Source of the DNA: Candidatus Hydrogenosomobacter endosymbioticus
Lineage (GTDB): Bacteria > Pseudomonadota > Alphaproteobacteria > Holosporales > GW7
Direction: 5' to 3'
Length of the DNA: 64,000 nucleotides
NCBI RefSeq assembly: GCF_021654655.1
Contig: NZ_AP025225.1
Span: 62,001 to 126,000 of the forward strand
Part shown: positions 36,836 through 46,483 of the stretch, in pieces
How the letters are laid out: the number at the start of each line of letters is the position of its first letter
Position numbering within the stretch: the first letter of the stretch is position 1
Position numbers and translations under genes: made by a program
The notes under the pieces: model-generated
Seen by the model: only the letters and a program-made list of their open reading frames with translations
Databases searched by the model: none
Told to the model about the DNA's origin: nothing

Positions 36836-37170
36836 GAGTAGAGCAATCGCAACACAAAGCGCACTACGGTAGTGTACACTAGCCTAAATAAAAATTCAAC
36901 GACCGAAAAATGCTACAAATTAATAATCCAGAGATTGCGCCAGAATATTTCACGGTTGCTAATTCTCGACAAATTCACAAATCACCTGAACGAAAACCTC
37001 AGAACTTGTCGATATAAACGCAATTGCTATAAACGCAAAGTGCATATACTAAAATATAAAAGCCACCCTCGGCCAGACTAAAGATTAGAACTGACAAAAA
37101 CGAAAAGCAGATAACAAACAAAACAAGCATAACACTATACGCGAGAGAACAATCAAAAACAACGAAACAG
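36836..37170. other. A/C-rich intergenic region between murJ and rpmA
   Basis: 335 bp without a supported gene. The plus strand is A/C-rich, matching the coding bias of the minus-strand ribosomal genes next to it. A direct repeat ATAAACGCA occurs twice about 15 bp apart near 37013-37040. No terminator with a U-tract is apparent after rpmA. Confidence 0.4.
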
Positions 37171-37416
37171 CTAGCAGACGTTTACTATACTCTTTCCCTT
37201 CTTTCTAGAGAATCTCACGGTGCCGCTGATAAGAGAGAAAATTGTGTGGTCGCGACCAATGCCGACATTATCTCCAGGAAAGAACCTAGTTCCTCGCTGT
37301 CGCACAATTATACCGCCAGCTCCAACAGACTGTCCGCCAAAGCACTTAACCCCGAGTCTGCGCCCCGCCGAATCTCTACCGTTTCTCGCGCTTCCACCTG
37401 CTTTTTTATGAGCCAT
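37171..37416 (-). CDS. rpmA: 50S ribosomal protein L27
   Basis: L27's N-terminus reaches the peptidyl-transferase centre. [16 protein letters not shown] at the start is diagnostic, with [19 protein letters not shown] near 34-52. The start lacks the N-terminal extension found in Firmicutes. It follows rplU by 19 bp in the conserved rplU-rpmA pair; obgE, often next, is not present. Confidence 0.97.
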   Translation of the reverse strand: MAHKKAGGSARNGRDSAGRRLGVKCFGGQSVGAGGIIVRQRGTRFFPGDNVGIGRDHTIFSLISGTVRFSRKKGKSIVNVC

Positions 37417-37435
37417 CTATAATACCTCCAAACAA

Positions 37436-37750
37436 TCAAGCAGCACCGTCGCAAACGACAACTTGCTCTATAAGCACAGGAAGTTTTATTTGCCTATGCC
37501 CCTTTTTTCTTCTGTGATTATGTCGACGCTGCTTCTTAAATACGATAACTTTATCCGAGCGGATCTCGTCAAGCACAACTGCTATGACTGTGGACTTTTT
37601 TATCTTAACCGAACCGTCCTCACTTTCGACAAACGAGACGCCGGGAAACTCAACGCGAGCGCCCTTATCATGAGCCATCCGCTCTAAATACAACTTTTTA
37701 CCGTTAACAACCTTATGTTGCCTACCGCAAGCATGAATAACTGTATACAT
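37436..37750 (-). CDS. rplU: 50S ribosomal protein L21
   Basis: L21 binds 23S rRNA with L20 help. The N-terminal YTVIHACGRQHKV block and the C-terminal KKQRRHNHRRKKGHRQ block (near 72-87) are diagnostic. Length (104) is typical. The leader upstream (37751-37947) has a small inverted repeat GCATA and TATGC near 37815, possibly an attenuator, without strong evidence. Confidence 0.96.
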   Translation of the reverse strand: MYTVIHACGRQHKVVNGKKLYLERMAHDKGARVEFPGVSFVESEDGSVKIKKSTVIAVVLDEIRSDKVIVFKKQRRHNHRRKKGHRQIKLPVLIEQVVVCDGAA

Positions 37751-37947
37751 ATGAGATAAACGACGTCAACAACTGGTCGGATGATAACAGGTATTGCCGA
37801 AAACATCAAGAGCATACGGTTCCTATGCGTGAGGGAGATTTTACAACTATTACATAGTTCATGGTCAATTTATAACTAGAGTCAATTTATAACATTATAG
37901 AAACATAATCTTACATATATACAATTAACTATAAATATTAAACAGTA

Positions 37948-38838
37948 CTATTTTTTCTGCAAAGGTCTTTTTTGTAAAGATTTTGGAGTAACTATAACTT
38001 TTACTCTCTGTTTTTTGTTCCCGCAAAGAGAGGACTTTCCATTTTCAAGATTGATTTTTCCTATATGGCCTATTCCTGAGGAGCCTCCTTCTGATATGCG
38101 GACTTTTCCTTTTAGTGATAAATTCTTGTTCGAAGATTCATATATGGCAGAGTCACCTACGGCATTCTGTACGCCATTGCTCATGGACACATTTCCATTT
38201 GCTATTGCTCTTTTTACGGCTAATTGTCCGCCGTTTGGTTCTGTTTTATTAGAGGTTTTGTTGGCGGTTTTTTCGAAAAACACAGTAATGACGTTGCTTG
38301 ATATGGTTTTATCTCCATGGCGGAGAATGGCATTTCCATCAGCTGTTCCTTTTAGTTCTGAATTCGAATATTTTATGAAATTGTTTGCTGTAACAGAGTA
38401 TTCAGGAGTCTTGAGAGAGATAGCTCCTCCGCAAGCTACTAGCTCTTCTTTTTTTGCTGTATATACAAGTTTTTCGCTTGTGACGTTTCCGAATGGACCA
38501 AAAAGAGCAGCTCGACCGTTTGCTTCAATGGTGCGCAGAGCTCTTTTTCCATCTGGAGACTGGTCGAAATATACGCGTAGTTCACTAGCTGACACAGTAA
38601 CGTTACCTTTTCTTGCTCTAGCTGGTGAATTTTCGTTTCCTCGTGCTATGCACATATTTTCTTTTTCTAGGAACTCTATTTGATGAGGAGCGTCCACGTG
38701 AACTTCTCCAGAGGCATCAGTCTTTTCGGCAGGCGCGCTTTTGTTTTGGCTAGAGCAGTAAGCAGGTAAACATATACCTACGCATAGTATTAGAGAAATA
38801 ACGATCGATGGACGATTTTTTGCAAAAAAATTATACAT
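37948..38838 (-). CDS. lptA: LptA/OstA-family periplasmic LPS-transport protein
   Basis: LptA bridges the inner-membrane LptBFGC complex and outer-membrane LptD for LPS transport. The product (296 residues) has a signal peptide ending near residue 29 and repeated beta-jellyroll strands (for example VHVDAPHQIEFLE and GNVTSEKLVYTAKKEELVACGG). It is longer than E. coli LptA, as in many alphaproteobacteria, and has a basic C-terminal tail. The lptC and lptB neighbours are missing here. It ends 197 bp upstream of rplU. Confidence 0.87.
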   Translation of the reverse strand: MYNFFAKNRPSIVISLILCVGICLPAYCSSQNKSAPAEKTDASGEVHVDAPHQIEFLEKENMCIARGNENSPARARKGNVTVSASELRVYFDQSPDGKRALRTIEANGRAALFGPFGNVTSEKLVYTAKKEELVACGGAISLKTPEYSVTANNFIKYSNSELKGTADGNAILRHGDKTISSNVITVFFEKTANKTSNKTEPNGGQLAVKRAIANGNVSMSNGVQNAVGDSAIYESSNKNLSLKGKVRISEGGSSGIGHIGKINLENGKSSLCGNKKQRVKVIVTPKSLQKRPLQKK

Positions 38839-39055
38839 ATGCTCCTCCTGACGTGGCGATTATACCAGTTTTTACATATCCAAACATCAATGTTTTGCGC
38901 GAAACATTTTCTATATCATGCATAGTGTGCGCAGAGATATTTAAGAAACATTAAGATATATAAAACCTTTGATGGATTTTTGAGGTGTTTTTAGCGGTTT
39001 AGCTACTGCTTGTAGGCGTATAGTATAAGCGCGAACGTACACGCGCCTCTTTAGT

Positions 39056-39082
39056 TGGTCTATCAACGAAAGCTATAGACCA
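39056..39082 (-). terminator. Hairpin downstream of tRNA-Val
   Basis: TGGTCTAT and ATAGACCA form an 8-bp stem 15 bp after the tRNA 3' end. There is no U-tract, so it may be a processing or weak termination structure. Confidence 0.45.
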
Positions 39083-39097
39083 GAAATTTATAGAGAA

Positions 39098-39169
39098 TGG
39101 GCGCTAATGGGATCGAACCAATGACATCTACCATGTGAAGGTAGCGCTCTACCGCTGAGCTAAGCGCCC
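39098..39169 (-). tRNA. tRNA-Val (CAC)
   Basis: A full cloverleaf of 72 nt folds on the minus strand: acceptor GGGCGCT with AGCGCCC, short D arm, anticodon stem CTACC/GGTAG with loop TTCACAT (anticodon CAC, reading GUG), and T arm with GGTTCGATCCC. The 3' end is discriminator A with no encoded CCA. Confidence 0.93.
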
Positions 39170-39325
39170 GTATACTCGATACGAGCCAGTATAATTGATA
39201 AACGATTTTTTAAAATTATGAAAGCCCCTGTCAATTTTGGCCATCAAAGACAGACTTTGGCAGGAGCTCCTGCCAAAATTTATTTTTCTGCAAAATTACA
39301 GAAATATTGAAGAACTTCCGACAAC

Positions 39326-40936
39326 TCATGCGCAAGATTTGCTTGATATTTTGTTTGTGTGCGTTGGAAGTATTGCAGACACAAAAGCGAACACAGCAAT
39401 CAATAGCAGAGCAAGCGCAAGGTCTATAGTTTTTCCATACATTCCATATATTGTTGAAGGGATTGGTTTAGGGAGTTTGCAGTCTATTATACCGCAAGAA
39501 AAAATAGGTAGCTTATTAATCTCTATTCCATAGGGATCTATCATTGCCGAAATTCCGGTATTTGCAGCTCTTGCTATTGGCACACCTTCTTCTATTGCGC
39601 GAAACTTCACGCTGGAGAAATGCTGATATGGGCCGGAAGTGTCGCCGAACCAACCATCGTTTGTTATGTTTATAATCCACTGTGCTCGATCGTTGTTTTT
39701 GATAACTTCTCCGGGAAATATTGCTTCATAGCAGATTAGCGGGCTGAAGGGTGGAGCGTTGTCTATTCTCACAGTTTTAACGCCGTATCCTGGAGAAAAG
39801 TCCATGGCGCCTGGAGTGACTTTTTGCACATATTTTGCGTCAACAGCCAATTCTATAAACCTTCTGAATGGGACGTACTCTCCAAATGGTAAAAGGTGCG
39901 ACTTTGAATAAATCACGTTTATATTCGTAGCATTCTTTACTACCATTGCGTTTGTGGCTATAAGATTTCTTTCTTGTTCAAAAATATACCCAGAGCCAGC
40001 GATAAGAATCGTGTTGTTATTTATCATCCTAAGTTTGTCAAACACTATATGCATAACGTCATCGCTGATTGTCCATGGGATTGATGATTCAGGCCATATT
40101 GTGTGTGTTATTTTCTCCGCGCCATAAGAATTTGACAGAGCTAGGAGCTCTGTTAGGTTTTTTTCTGCCATTTCTGGGCATATTTTATTTTTTTGTATTA
40201 TGCTTGGTTGAACTATGCGAACTACTATATTTTCGTGATACTCTATAGATCGTCCAGACAGTCTTATATATCCATATGTATACATAGCTGATATTGGAAC
40301 TATGAAGGCTAGAGCGGGCAATAGCAAGCGCCTTTTGCTCAAAACTATGTATGAAAACAAACATGCTGCGGCTGTTGTTATGGCGCCTATTCCATATGAT
40401 CCTATAGCAGACGCGATTTGAGATATCTCTATGCATTCAGACCATATGTATGCTACGAGATTCCAAGGAAATCCAGAGAGTATATGGCCGCGCAGAATCT
40501 CAATTATGCTATACAGGCAGGAGAACGCTACGGCGTATGATCCAATTTTCCCGTGCTGTGAAATCCTGGAAATGAATAGAGCGTATGAAAAAGCTGCATG
40601 GTATATTGCCAGGATTGCCGGGAGGCCTGTAACGGCGAAAGGAATCATCCATAAGAACTTGTCTCCGTCAATATAAAGCGCTTCGCTTACCCAAAACAGG
40701 CTAGTAGCGTTTAGGCCGAATCCAAAACACCAGCCTGCAAACACGGCCTCCCATAGATGTTTTTTCTGGTAGAGTCCGCAGAATAACATAAGCACGGCTG
40801 CTATGAATAATGGCCATATGCAGCTTGGAGCCCACGCAAAAGACGCACCTGCACCAGAAACAGTAAGCACTGTGTTACTTCTAGATAGCCAGATGACTCT
40901 GTTTACTATAATTCTTTCTATTTCTGATACGCTCAA
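39326..40936 (-). CDS. lnt: Apolipoprotein N-acyltransferase
   Basis: Adds the third acyl chain to lipoproteins in the inner membrane. Eight or so helices precede and follow a periplasmic nitrilase-type domain. The catalytic triad is intact: Glu283 in WPESSIPW, Lys345 in KSHLLPFGEY and Cys402 in LICYEAIFPG. The 536 residues match the family. Its presence argues that lipoboxes seen on local secreted proteins are functional. It is an isolated gene downstream of a divergent lipB. Confidence 0.95.
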   Translation of the reverse strand: MSVSEIERIIVNRVIWLSRSNTVLTVSGAGASFAWAPSCIWPLFIAAVLMLFCGLYQKKHLWEAVFAGWCFGFGLNATSLFWVSEALYIDGDKFLWMIPFAVTGLPAILAIYHAAFSYALFISRISQHGKIGSYAVAFSCLYSIIEILRGHILSGFPWNLVAYIWSECIEISQIASAIGSYGIGAITTAAACLFSYIVLSKRRLLLPALAFIVPISAMYTYGYIRLSGRSIEYHENIVVRIVQPSIIQKNKICPEMAEKNLTELLALSNSYGAEKITHTIWPESSIPWTISDDVMHIVFDKLRMINNNTILIAGSGYIFEQERNLIATNAMVVKNATNINVIYSKSHLLPFGEYVPFRRFIELAVDAKYVQKVTPGAMDFSPGYGVKTVRIDNAPPFSPLICYEAIFPGEVIKNNDRAQWIINITNDGWFGDTSGPYQHFSSVKFRAIEEGVPIARAANTGISAMIDPYGIEINKLPIFSCGIIDCKLPKPIPSTIYGMYGKTIDLALALLLIAVFAFVSAILPTHTNKISSKSCA

Positions 40937-41049
40937 TTTTGCTTTTTCTTTCAGACGGTAGGTGTTAAGTATTGCATAACATTTATCGATGGCGCAAAGA
41001 GTTTGTGTTATAAAGAAGTTCCCAGTGATGTTTTTTTTGCTTGTGGGTT

Positions 41050-41655
41050 ATGACTAAAATAAGCTTGATTAAAGGGGAGTTAGGTTACCAAGACGTGGTT
41101 TCAAGAATGAAGCTTCGTGCTGATGAAATAGCGAGCGGTGCAGATGAAGAGGTGTGGCTTATTCAGCATAGCTGCGTTTATACGGTTGGTGCTAGGGCCG
41201 CCGCGTTTGACGAGCTTTGCCATAATATTTACGGTGTTCCTGTGTGTAAGTCTGATAGAGGAGGACTTGCGACGTATCACGGACCGGGCCAGCGCGTCTG
41301 CTATGCGATGATAAATCTCAGAAAAAGAGGATTGTCTGTTCGTGATTACATATTTCTTTTGGAGGAATGGATAATATCAGCTCTTAAGAGAAAAGATATA
41401 TCTGCAAACAGAAATGACGTTAATATTGGTGCTTGGGTTGACAGAAAAAAAATCGCTTCAATCGGTGTTCACGTTTCTAAGGGGGTTTCGTCGCACGGAT
41501 TCGCTCTTAATGTTTGCACAGAAATGTCATATTTCGAGAAAATAATTCCGTGCGGTATTTTGGGAGTCGAGATGACGTCGATCGAGCGCGAAATTGGAGA
41601 AAATATCAGAGTAGATTATGCAGATGAAGAGATAATAAACGCTATTCCGTTTTAA
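41050..41655 (+). CDS. lipB: Octanoyltransferase LipB
   Basis: Transfers octanoyl from ACP to lipoyl domains, the first step of lipoate synthesis, which pyruvate dehydrogenase (pdhA at the left edge) needs. RGGLATYHGPGQ near 74-85 and the catalytic Lys/Cys regions (KKIASIGVHVSKGVSSHGFA near 136-155, then PCGI) are intact. The ATG at 41050 is preferred to a TTG at 41041. Its stop codon overlaps the convergent miaA stop by 4 bp. Confidence 0.94.
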   Translation: MTKISLIKGELGYQDVVSRMKLRADEIASGADEEVWLIQHSCVYTVGARAAAFDELCHNIYGVPVCKSDRGGLATYHGPGQRVCYAMINLRKRGLSVRDYIFLLEEWIISALKRKDISANRNDVNIGAWVDRKKIASIGVHVSKGVSSHGFALNVCTEMSYFEKIIPCGILGVEMTSIEREIGENIRVDYADEEIINAIPF

Positions 41656-42590
41656 ATTTTCATGCTTTTTTTCATCTTGTTGAATATGGAATCCACCGTA
41701 TACTCTAAGTTTTCCGAAGATTCTTTGTAAATTACAAGGTCTGGAGAAAATTTATTTCTAAACCATGTTGATTGGCGCTTGGCATACCTGCGGGTAGATA
41801 TTTCTGTAAGCTCTGTTGATCGTTCAAGTGATATGGCCCCGTCTATGTATAGTGAAAATTCCTTAAACCCTATAGATAAAGCTAACTGCGAGCTTCTATA
41901 ATTTTCAAGAGAGCGAAACTCTGCGACCTCATCAATAACTCCAAGACGAATCATTTGATTTAGCCTTGCTGTTATTTTCCTTTTTAAGGTCTCTCTGTCT
42001 GGCAAGACCAAAATATTGAAAAATTCTATTTTTTGAATGGACCGAGGGAGAGATTGCCATGAAGACATCGCGCGGTCAGTAAAAGAACTGACCAGAAGCG
42101 CTCGCAATAACCTTTGTCGATCAGAGCTTTGTATGCTGGCTTCAGAGTCTGGATCTATTTCGCGCAATGATGCTCGTATGCAATCTGTGGATGTGTTTAT
42201 ATGCTTTTCATAAAATGCTCTTTTTATATCTGGATTTATAGTCGGTATTGGAGACAGTCCGTTTATAAATGCATCGATATAAAACCCCGTCCCTCCAACT
42301 AATATAAAAACACAAGACGGGTCTTTTGATGAAATTTCTGAGATTGTTTTTTCTGCTAATATAGACCACGAAGCGCTTGAGACTTCTTGTTCGTCGTATT
42401 CGAAAACACCATAAAGTTTGTGAGGTACTTTATCCATGTCCTCTTTTGATGGATGCGCTGTGAGTATTGGAAGACCTTTATAAAGCTGTCGGCTGTCTGC
42501 ATTTATTATTACCCCGCGTATACGCTCTGCTATTGACATAGCTATTGAGGATTTTCCAGATGCTGTTGGACCGGCAATTACTATTACCAT
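41652..42590 (-). CDS. miaA: tRNA dimethylallyltransferase
   Basis: Isopentenylates A37 of tRNAs that read codons starting with U. The P-loop GPTASGKS lies at residues 6-13, NADSRQLYKG near 30-39, and SSDRQRLLRAL near 150-160 is the substrate-binding helix. The 312-residue length is typical. Its 3' end interlocks with lipB by 4 bp. A tRNA-Leu gene lies upstream on the same strand. Confidence 0.96.
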   Translation of the reverse strand: MVIVIAGPTASGKSSIAMSIAERIRGVIINADSRQLYKGLPILTAHPSKEDMDKVPHKLYGVFEYDEQEVSSASWSILAEKTISEISSKDPSCVFILVGGTGFYIDAFINGLSPIPTINPDIKRAFYEKHINTSTDCIRASLREIDPDSEASIQSSDRQRLLRALLVSSFTDRAMSSWQSLPRSIQKIEFFNILVLPDRETLKRKITARLNQMIRLGVIDEVAEFRSLENYRSSQLALSIGFKEFSLYIDGAISLERSTELTEISTRRYAKRQSTWFRNKFSPDLVIYKESSENLEYTVDSIFNKMKKSMKI

Positions 42591-42720
42591 CGAGAAATGT
42601 ATATGTTTTTAAATAACGATAAGTCTACGGTCATTCTACCAATAATAGAAGCGCACAGATGCCAAGGTAAGCGATAATCACTGATAGCCCACAAGAATGG
42701 TATACCGGAGAAGGCCAGAG

Positions 42721-42803
42721 TGCGGTCGAGAAGACTCGAACTTCCACAGGCAATGCCCACAGCGACCTCAACGCTGCGCGTCTACCGGTTCCGCCACGAC
42801 CGC
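42721..42803 (-). tRNA. tRNA-Leu (GAG)
   Basis: An 83-nt class II tRNA on the minus strand. Acceptor GCGGTCG pairs with CGACCGC, the D arm has TGGCGGAACCGGTAGACGC, the anticodon stem CAGCG/CGCTG holds loop TTGAGGT (anticodon GAG, reading CUU/CUC), followed by a variable arm with GGGCA/TGCCT, and T arm with AGTTCGAGTCTT. The 3' end is A with no encoded CCA. Confidence 0.93.
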
Positions 42804-42997
42804 TCGTACACAGGATAAACGATTTTTCGTTTCGTAGTAAATAGCTGGCGGCAAATAGCTGGCGGCGATTCCTAGCTGATTGTTATGTTTAGATGTATTA
42901 AATCGGTAAGGCGGTGATCGCAAAAGTAACTATTGTGCTTTCCCGCCTTTTCTATAGTTGCTGGAATTACTATTTTAGATAAGTAGGTATGTTTTGC

Positions 42998-43753
42998 TTA
43001 GTTTCCATCGGGCTGAGCGAGTATGTTTAAAAGTTTTTCTGCAGGAGGGCGACCTATCACTACTTCTCCGGATGGAGTAACTATCGACGGAAATCCGTCA
43101 AGCATAAACTGATTAGCGATACGTGAGACTTCATCTATTTTTCTTTGTATATTTTTACTGTCCATATGTTTTGCAAATTGTTCTTGGTTGATTCCTAGCT
43201 CTTCTGCTATTTTTAGCAAATCTTCCTTTCCTCCTATTTTTTCCATATCATCTTTTATTTTGTTAAAAAACGCCTCAAACTGGTGCATTTCTGCCGCAGC
43301 AGAGAGAGATTGCGTTATGTGATCTTTTGAATTTCCGACTATAAGGAAGCAAATTTTGCCATCGCCACATTTTCCTTCTTTGTTTAAAGACAAAATGTCA
43401 CTTATAAGGAATTTACAATGAGGGCATCCTGGGCTTACGAAAGCGTATGTTGTTTTTTTCCCATCTCCAATGGTGAATGTTGCGATGCTGCTTAGTATAT
43501 TTGGGGTTGCTCTTAGGTGTTCTTTGACTTTTGCCGCTCTATCTTCGTTTCTTTTTTGATCCATTTTTTGAGAAAATGCGACTGCTATTTTTTCGAAAAG
43601 AGGAGGGTTTTCCTCAAATGTTTTTACATAATGGTTTATTTGCTCTTGCTCGATGTTATTCGAATTATTTGTATGCGCAAGTAGCGGTGAATAAAAAGAA
43701 AAGGATGAAACGATAAGAGCTATAATTGAATATGCAACTGTTTTATTTGTCAT
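42998..43753 (-). CDS. Periplasmic DsbA-like thiol:disulfide oxidoreductase
   Basis: Thioredoxin-fold protein with an N-terminal signal peptide (cleavage near residue 26). The redox motif CPHC lies at 110-113, an inserted helical lid follows, and the cis-Pro loop GFPSIV is near 222-227. This is the DsbA/DsbC/Com1 type common in alphaproteobacteria. Which member (oxidase or isomerase) cannot be told from sequence. A DsbA substrate pool is plausible, as several local secreted proteins have paired cysteines. Confidence 0.88.
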   Translation of the reverse strand: MTNKTVAYSIIALIVSSFSFYSPLLAHTNNSNNIEQEQINHYVKTFEENPPLFEKIAVAFSQKMDQKRNEDRAAKVKEHLRATPNILSSIATFTIGDGKKTTYAFVSPGCPHCKFLISDILSLNKEGKCGDGKICFLIVGNSKDHITQSLSAAAEMHQFEAFFNKIKDDMEKIGGKEDLLKIAEELGINQEQFAKHMDSKNIQRKIDEVSRIANQFMLDGFPSIVTPSGEVVIGRPPAEKLLNILAQPDGN

Positions 43754-44252
43754 TTTTCAATGCCGATAGATTCCATACACGAAATATTACAACAAAAAAT
43801 ATAAGAGATTATAAAAGGTGCAGATATTTTACAAAAAATGTGAGAGTTTTATTTGCGCTAAAAATGCAAAGTAAAATTGTTACAAATGTATTGTTTTTTA
43901 TAGCGTTTATTCCAGATTGTGGTTTGTTTTTATGTTGATAGAACTACTTAACGCTTTCGACATGTCGTAGTAGAAGCGAGCCTGCGCTAGATGCGAAGGT
44001 TTCTGTTGTGACGAGCGGGATTATTTCTTTTTTTCGTATTGTGAAATGGAAGTGAGGGGCAAAGCGTTTTAGCAGAAACCACGGATTATTAATGAAAGCG
44101 CTCTAGTAAATGGGTGATGTCTAGAGCCGATAGAAGGTGAAATCCCCTACACGGAGACGGCACAAGGTGCCGCCTCTGTATTCATGACAAGCGCATCTCT
44201 AACGGTAGGGCGATGCAGAATCAAAACCATCGTATAAGCTTATTATTATATG
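43754..44252. other. Intergenic region between DsbA-like gene and rpsA, with hairpins
   Basis: 499 bp without a supported gene. The 3' end nearest rpsA has three inverted repeats: GCTCTAG and CTAGAGC (44100-44127), a 10-bp stem GAGACGGCAC and GTGCCGCCTC with a 3-base loop (44154-44176), and GCATC and GATGC (about 44193-44216). None is followed by a U-tract. They may structure the rpsA 3' untranslated region or be an unannotated RNA. Confidence 0.5.
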
Positions 44253-45962
44253 CTATTCCGATTTTTCTATGGCTGGTTTCAATAGGTCTCCAAGCCTAGA
44301 GCCAGAGCTAGCGGTTACGTACTCTTCAACAGCTTTCTGCTCGTCTTCCATATCCTGCGCTCGAATCGATAGCATAAGCTTGTTGTTTATAGTTTGTATC
44401 TTCACGATCTTAGCCTCAATCACTTCGCCTATAGAAAATCTACGCACATCTTGATCGGTATAATCTCGTGCAATGTCGGATTTTTGTATAAATCCCATTA
44501 GATCGCCAACCTTAACTTCAAGCCCAGCATCTACGATGTTTACAATTTCACACGACACTGTCATCCCCTTTTTCAAGCTTTTAAGTTGAGATTTTTGTGA
44601 ATCAGAAGAAACCTGCTTAACTCCAAGGCCTATGAGCTCTTTCTGCGGGTCTATGTTCAAGATTTTCACACGAATCTTATCTCCAGCATGATACTTTGCA
44701 AGCGCCTCATCTCCTCCAGACCAAGCAAGGTCAGACCTGTGTACAGTGCCGCTTATGTTTGGTGTAACCTGAACTATTACGCCAAATTCTGTGACGCCTT
44801 TAACTTCTACATCAACTTCACTTCCAATAGGATGTTCGCGCGAAAATTCTTCTAACGGGTTTGATGAACATTGTTTCAAGCTAAGAGAGATTCTTCTATT
44901 GGCTGCGTCAATGTCTAAAATTACTACCTCAACCTCTTGTTTTTCCGACACTACTTCCGACGGAATGATGTTTTTTTTGCTCCAAGAAAGCTCTGAAACA
45001 TATACTAGCCCTTCAACTCCATCTTCAATAGAAACAAAAGCGCCACAATCGGTGACATTAGTGACAATTCCCTGGACCTTCTGTCCGGGAGAGAACCTTT
45101 GTTCTATGTCTGCCCACGGGTCTCGCTCGAGTTGTTTCATGCCAAGAGAAATGCGCTGCGTTGTCTTGTTGAACCGCGTTATCATCACCTCTACGGACTG
45201 GCCAACAGTAAGCGCGTCAGACGCGTGCTTGACTCTTTTCCACGATATATCCGACACGTGCAAAAGGCCATCAATTCCTCCAAGATCCACAAAAGCTCCA
45301 TAATCGGTTATATTCTTGACAACGCCGGTAAGTATGCTTCCTTGTTTCAGCCTCGATAGAAGATCGCGCCTCTCGTCAGCTCTGGACTCTTCCATGATAG
45401 CGCGCCTGGAGACAACTATATTAGTCCTAGATTCCTCCATTTTTATTATCATAAACGGCTGTTTTATGCCCATAAGAGGAGTGACGTCCTTGTCTTTAAT
45501 TGGCCTAACGTCGACTTGGCTTCCAGGGAGAAACGCCATAGCTCCGCGAATATCGACTATAAAACCGCCTTTTACGCGGTTAACTATAATCCCCTCTACA
45601 GCTTTTTTCTCTTCAAATGCTTTAAGCAAGAGGTTCCATGTTGTCTCTTGTCTAGCTTTTTCTCTGCTGAGGCACACGCCGCCGTGCTTATCCTCATACT
45701 GTTCGACGAAAACATCTACGAAAGAGCCAATAGAGAGGTCTGCAGGACTCTCTTCGTCTTGGAACTGTTTCAGAGGTACGCGACCTTCGGACTTAAGCCC
45801 GACATCAATGAGCACCATATTGTCGCTAACGCTAAGCACCCTACCTTTTACTATTTTTCCTTCTAAACTTTTTTGCTCAGAAAAAGATTCAGCAAGCATG
45901 CTCTGAAAATCCACCTTGCCTGATGCGGACGTGCCCGCGCTGTTAATTAGCTTTTCGCTCAT
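44253..45962 (-). CDS. rpsA: 30S ribosomal protein S1
   Basis: S1 recruits mRNA to the 30S subunit through six S1 RNA-binding domains. All six repeats are visible, for example GSILTGVVKNITDYGAFVDL and the next GQKVQGIVTNVTDCGAFVSI. The ATG at 45962 matches the family start (MSEK); an in-frame ATG at 46001 would add 13 residues. The 569 residues match full-length proteobacterial S1. The cmk and ihfB neighbours usual elsewhere are absent. Confidence 0.96.
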   Translation of the reverse strand: MSEKLINSAGTSASGKVDFQSMLAESFSEQKSLEGKIVKGRVLSVSDNMVLIDVGLKSEGRVPLKQFQDEESPADLSIGSFVDVFVEQYEDKHGGVCLSREKARQETTWNLLLKAFEEKKAVEGIIVNRVKGGFIVDIRGAMAFLPGSQVDVRPIKDKDVTPLMGIKQPFMIIKMEESRTNIVVSRRAIMEESRADERRDLLSRLKQGSILTGVVKNITDYGAFVDLGGIDGLLHVSDISWKRVKHASDALTVGQSVEVMITRFNKTTQRISLGMKQLERDPWADIEQRFSPGQKVQGIVTNVTDCGAFVSIEDGVEGLVYVSELSWSKKNIIPSEVVSEKQEVEVVILDIDAANRRISLSLKQCSSNPLEEFSREHPIGSEVDVEVKGVTEFGVIVQVTPNISGTVHRSDLAWSGGDEALAKYHAGDKIRVKILNIDPQKELIGLGVKQVSSDSQKSQLKSLKKGMTVSCEIVNIVDAGLEVKVGDLMGFIQKSDIARDYTDQDVRRFSIGEVIEAKIVKIQTINNKLMLSIRAQDMEDEQKAVEEYVTASSGSRLGDLLKPAIEKSE

Positions 45963-46189
45963 TGTTTGTTGATATAGAAACGACCACTCCGCATTATACA
46001 ATGAACAAACAGAAACTCCAACATAGCGAGGAAGGCATAAAATCTATCTTTTCCAGATCAGAGTGAGTTTATGTAATGAAGCTTCGGCTTAAAGAAGGAG
46101 GAAAACAGCAACAGGCAAAAAAAAACGACCATCCAAAATCGCGGCGCACATCAAGACACACGCGCAACCAGCGAAAAACGAAAGAGAAA

Positions 46190-46261
46190 CTCCCCGGGCT
46201 GGATTCGAACCAACGACACGGTGGTTAACAGCCACCTGCTCTACCCCTGAGCTACCGAGGA
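46190..46261 (-). tRNA. tRNA-Asn (GTT)
   Basis: A 72-nt cloverleaf on the minus strand: acceptor TCCTCGG with CCGGGGA (one G-U pair), D arm with GTAGCTCAGGGGTAGAGC, anticodon stem GGTGG/CCACC with loop CTGTTAA (anticodon GTT), and T arm with GGTTCGAATCC. Discriminator G, no encoded CCA. Confidence 0.94.
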
Positions 46262-46483
46262 ACGCCATATTAATAGCACGAGATAAGGACTTTGTCTACT
46301 AAAATTTGCGTTGCGCTGGTTTTATATTGCTGCCTGCGCAGAGTGATTTTGTGTGGAGACTAGGTTTATAGAATTGAAACAGAGTCTTTTTGAAAAGTTC
46401 CACAGTTTAATTTTCTGTTTTATTTGGTTATTTTTAATGCTGCCGCGCTATACTTTATCTGAAAGCCAAAGCTGTATTTTGAA

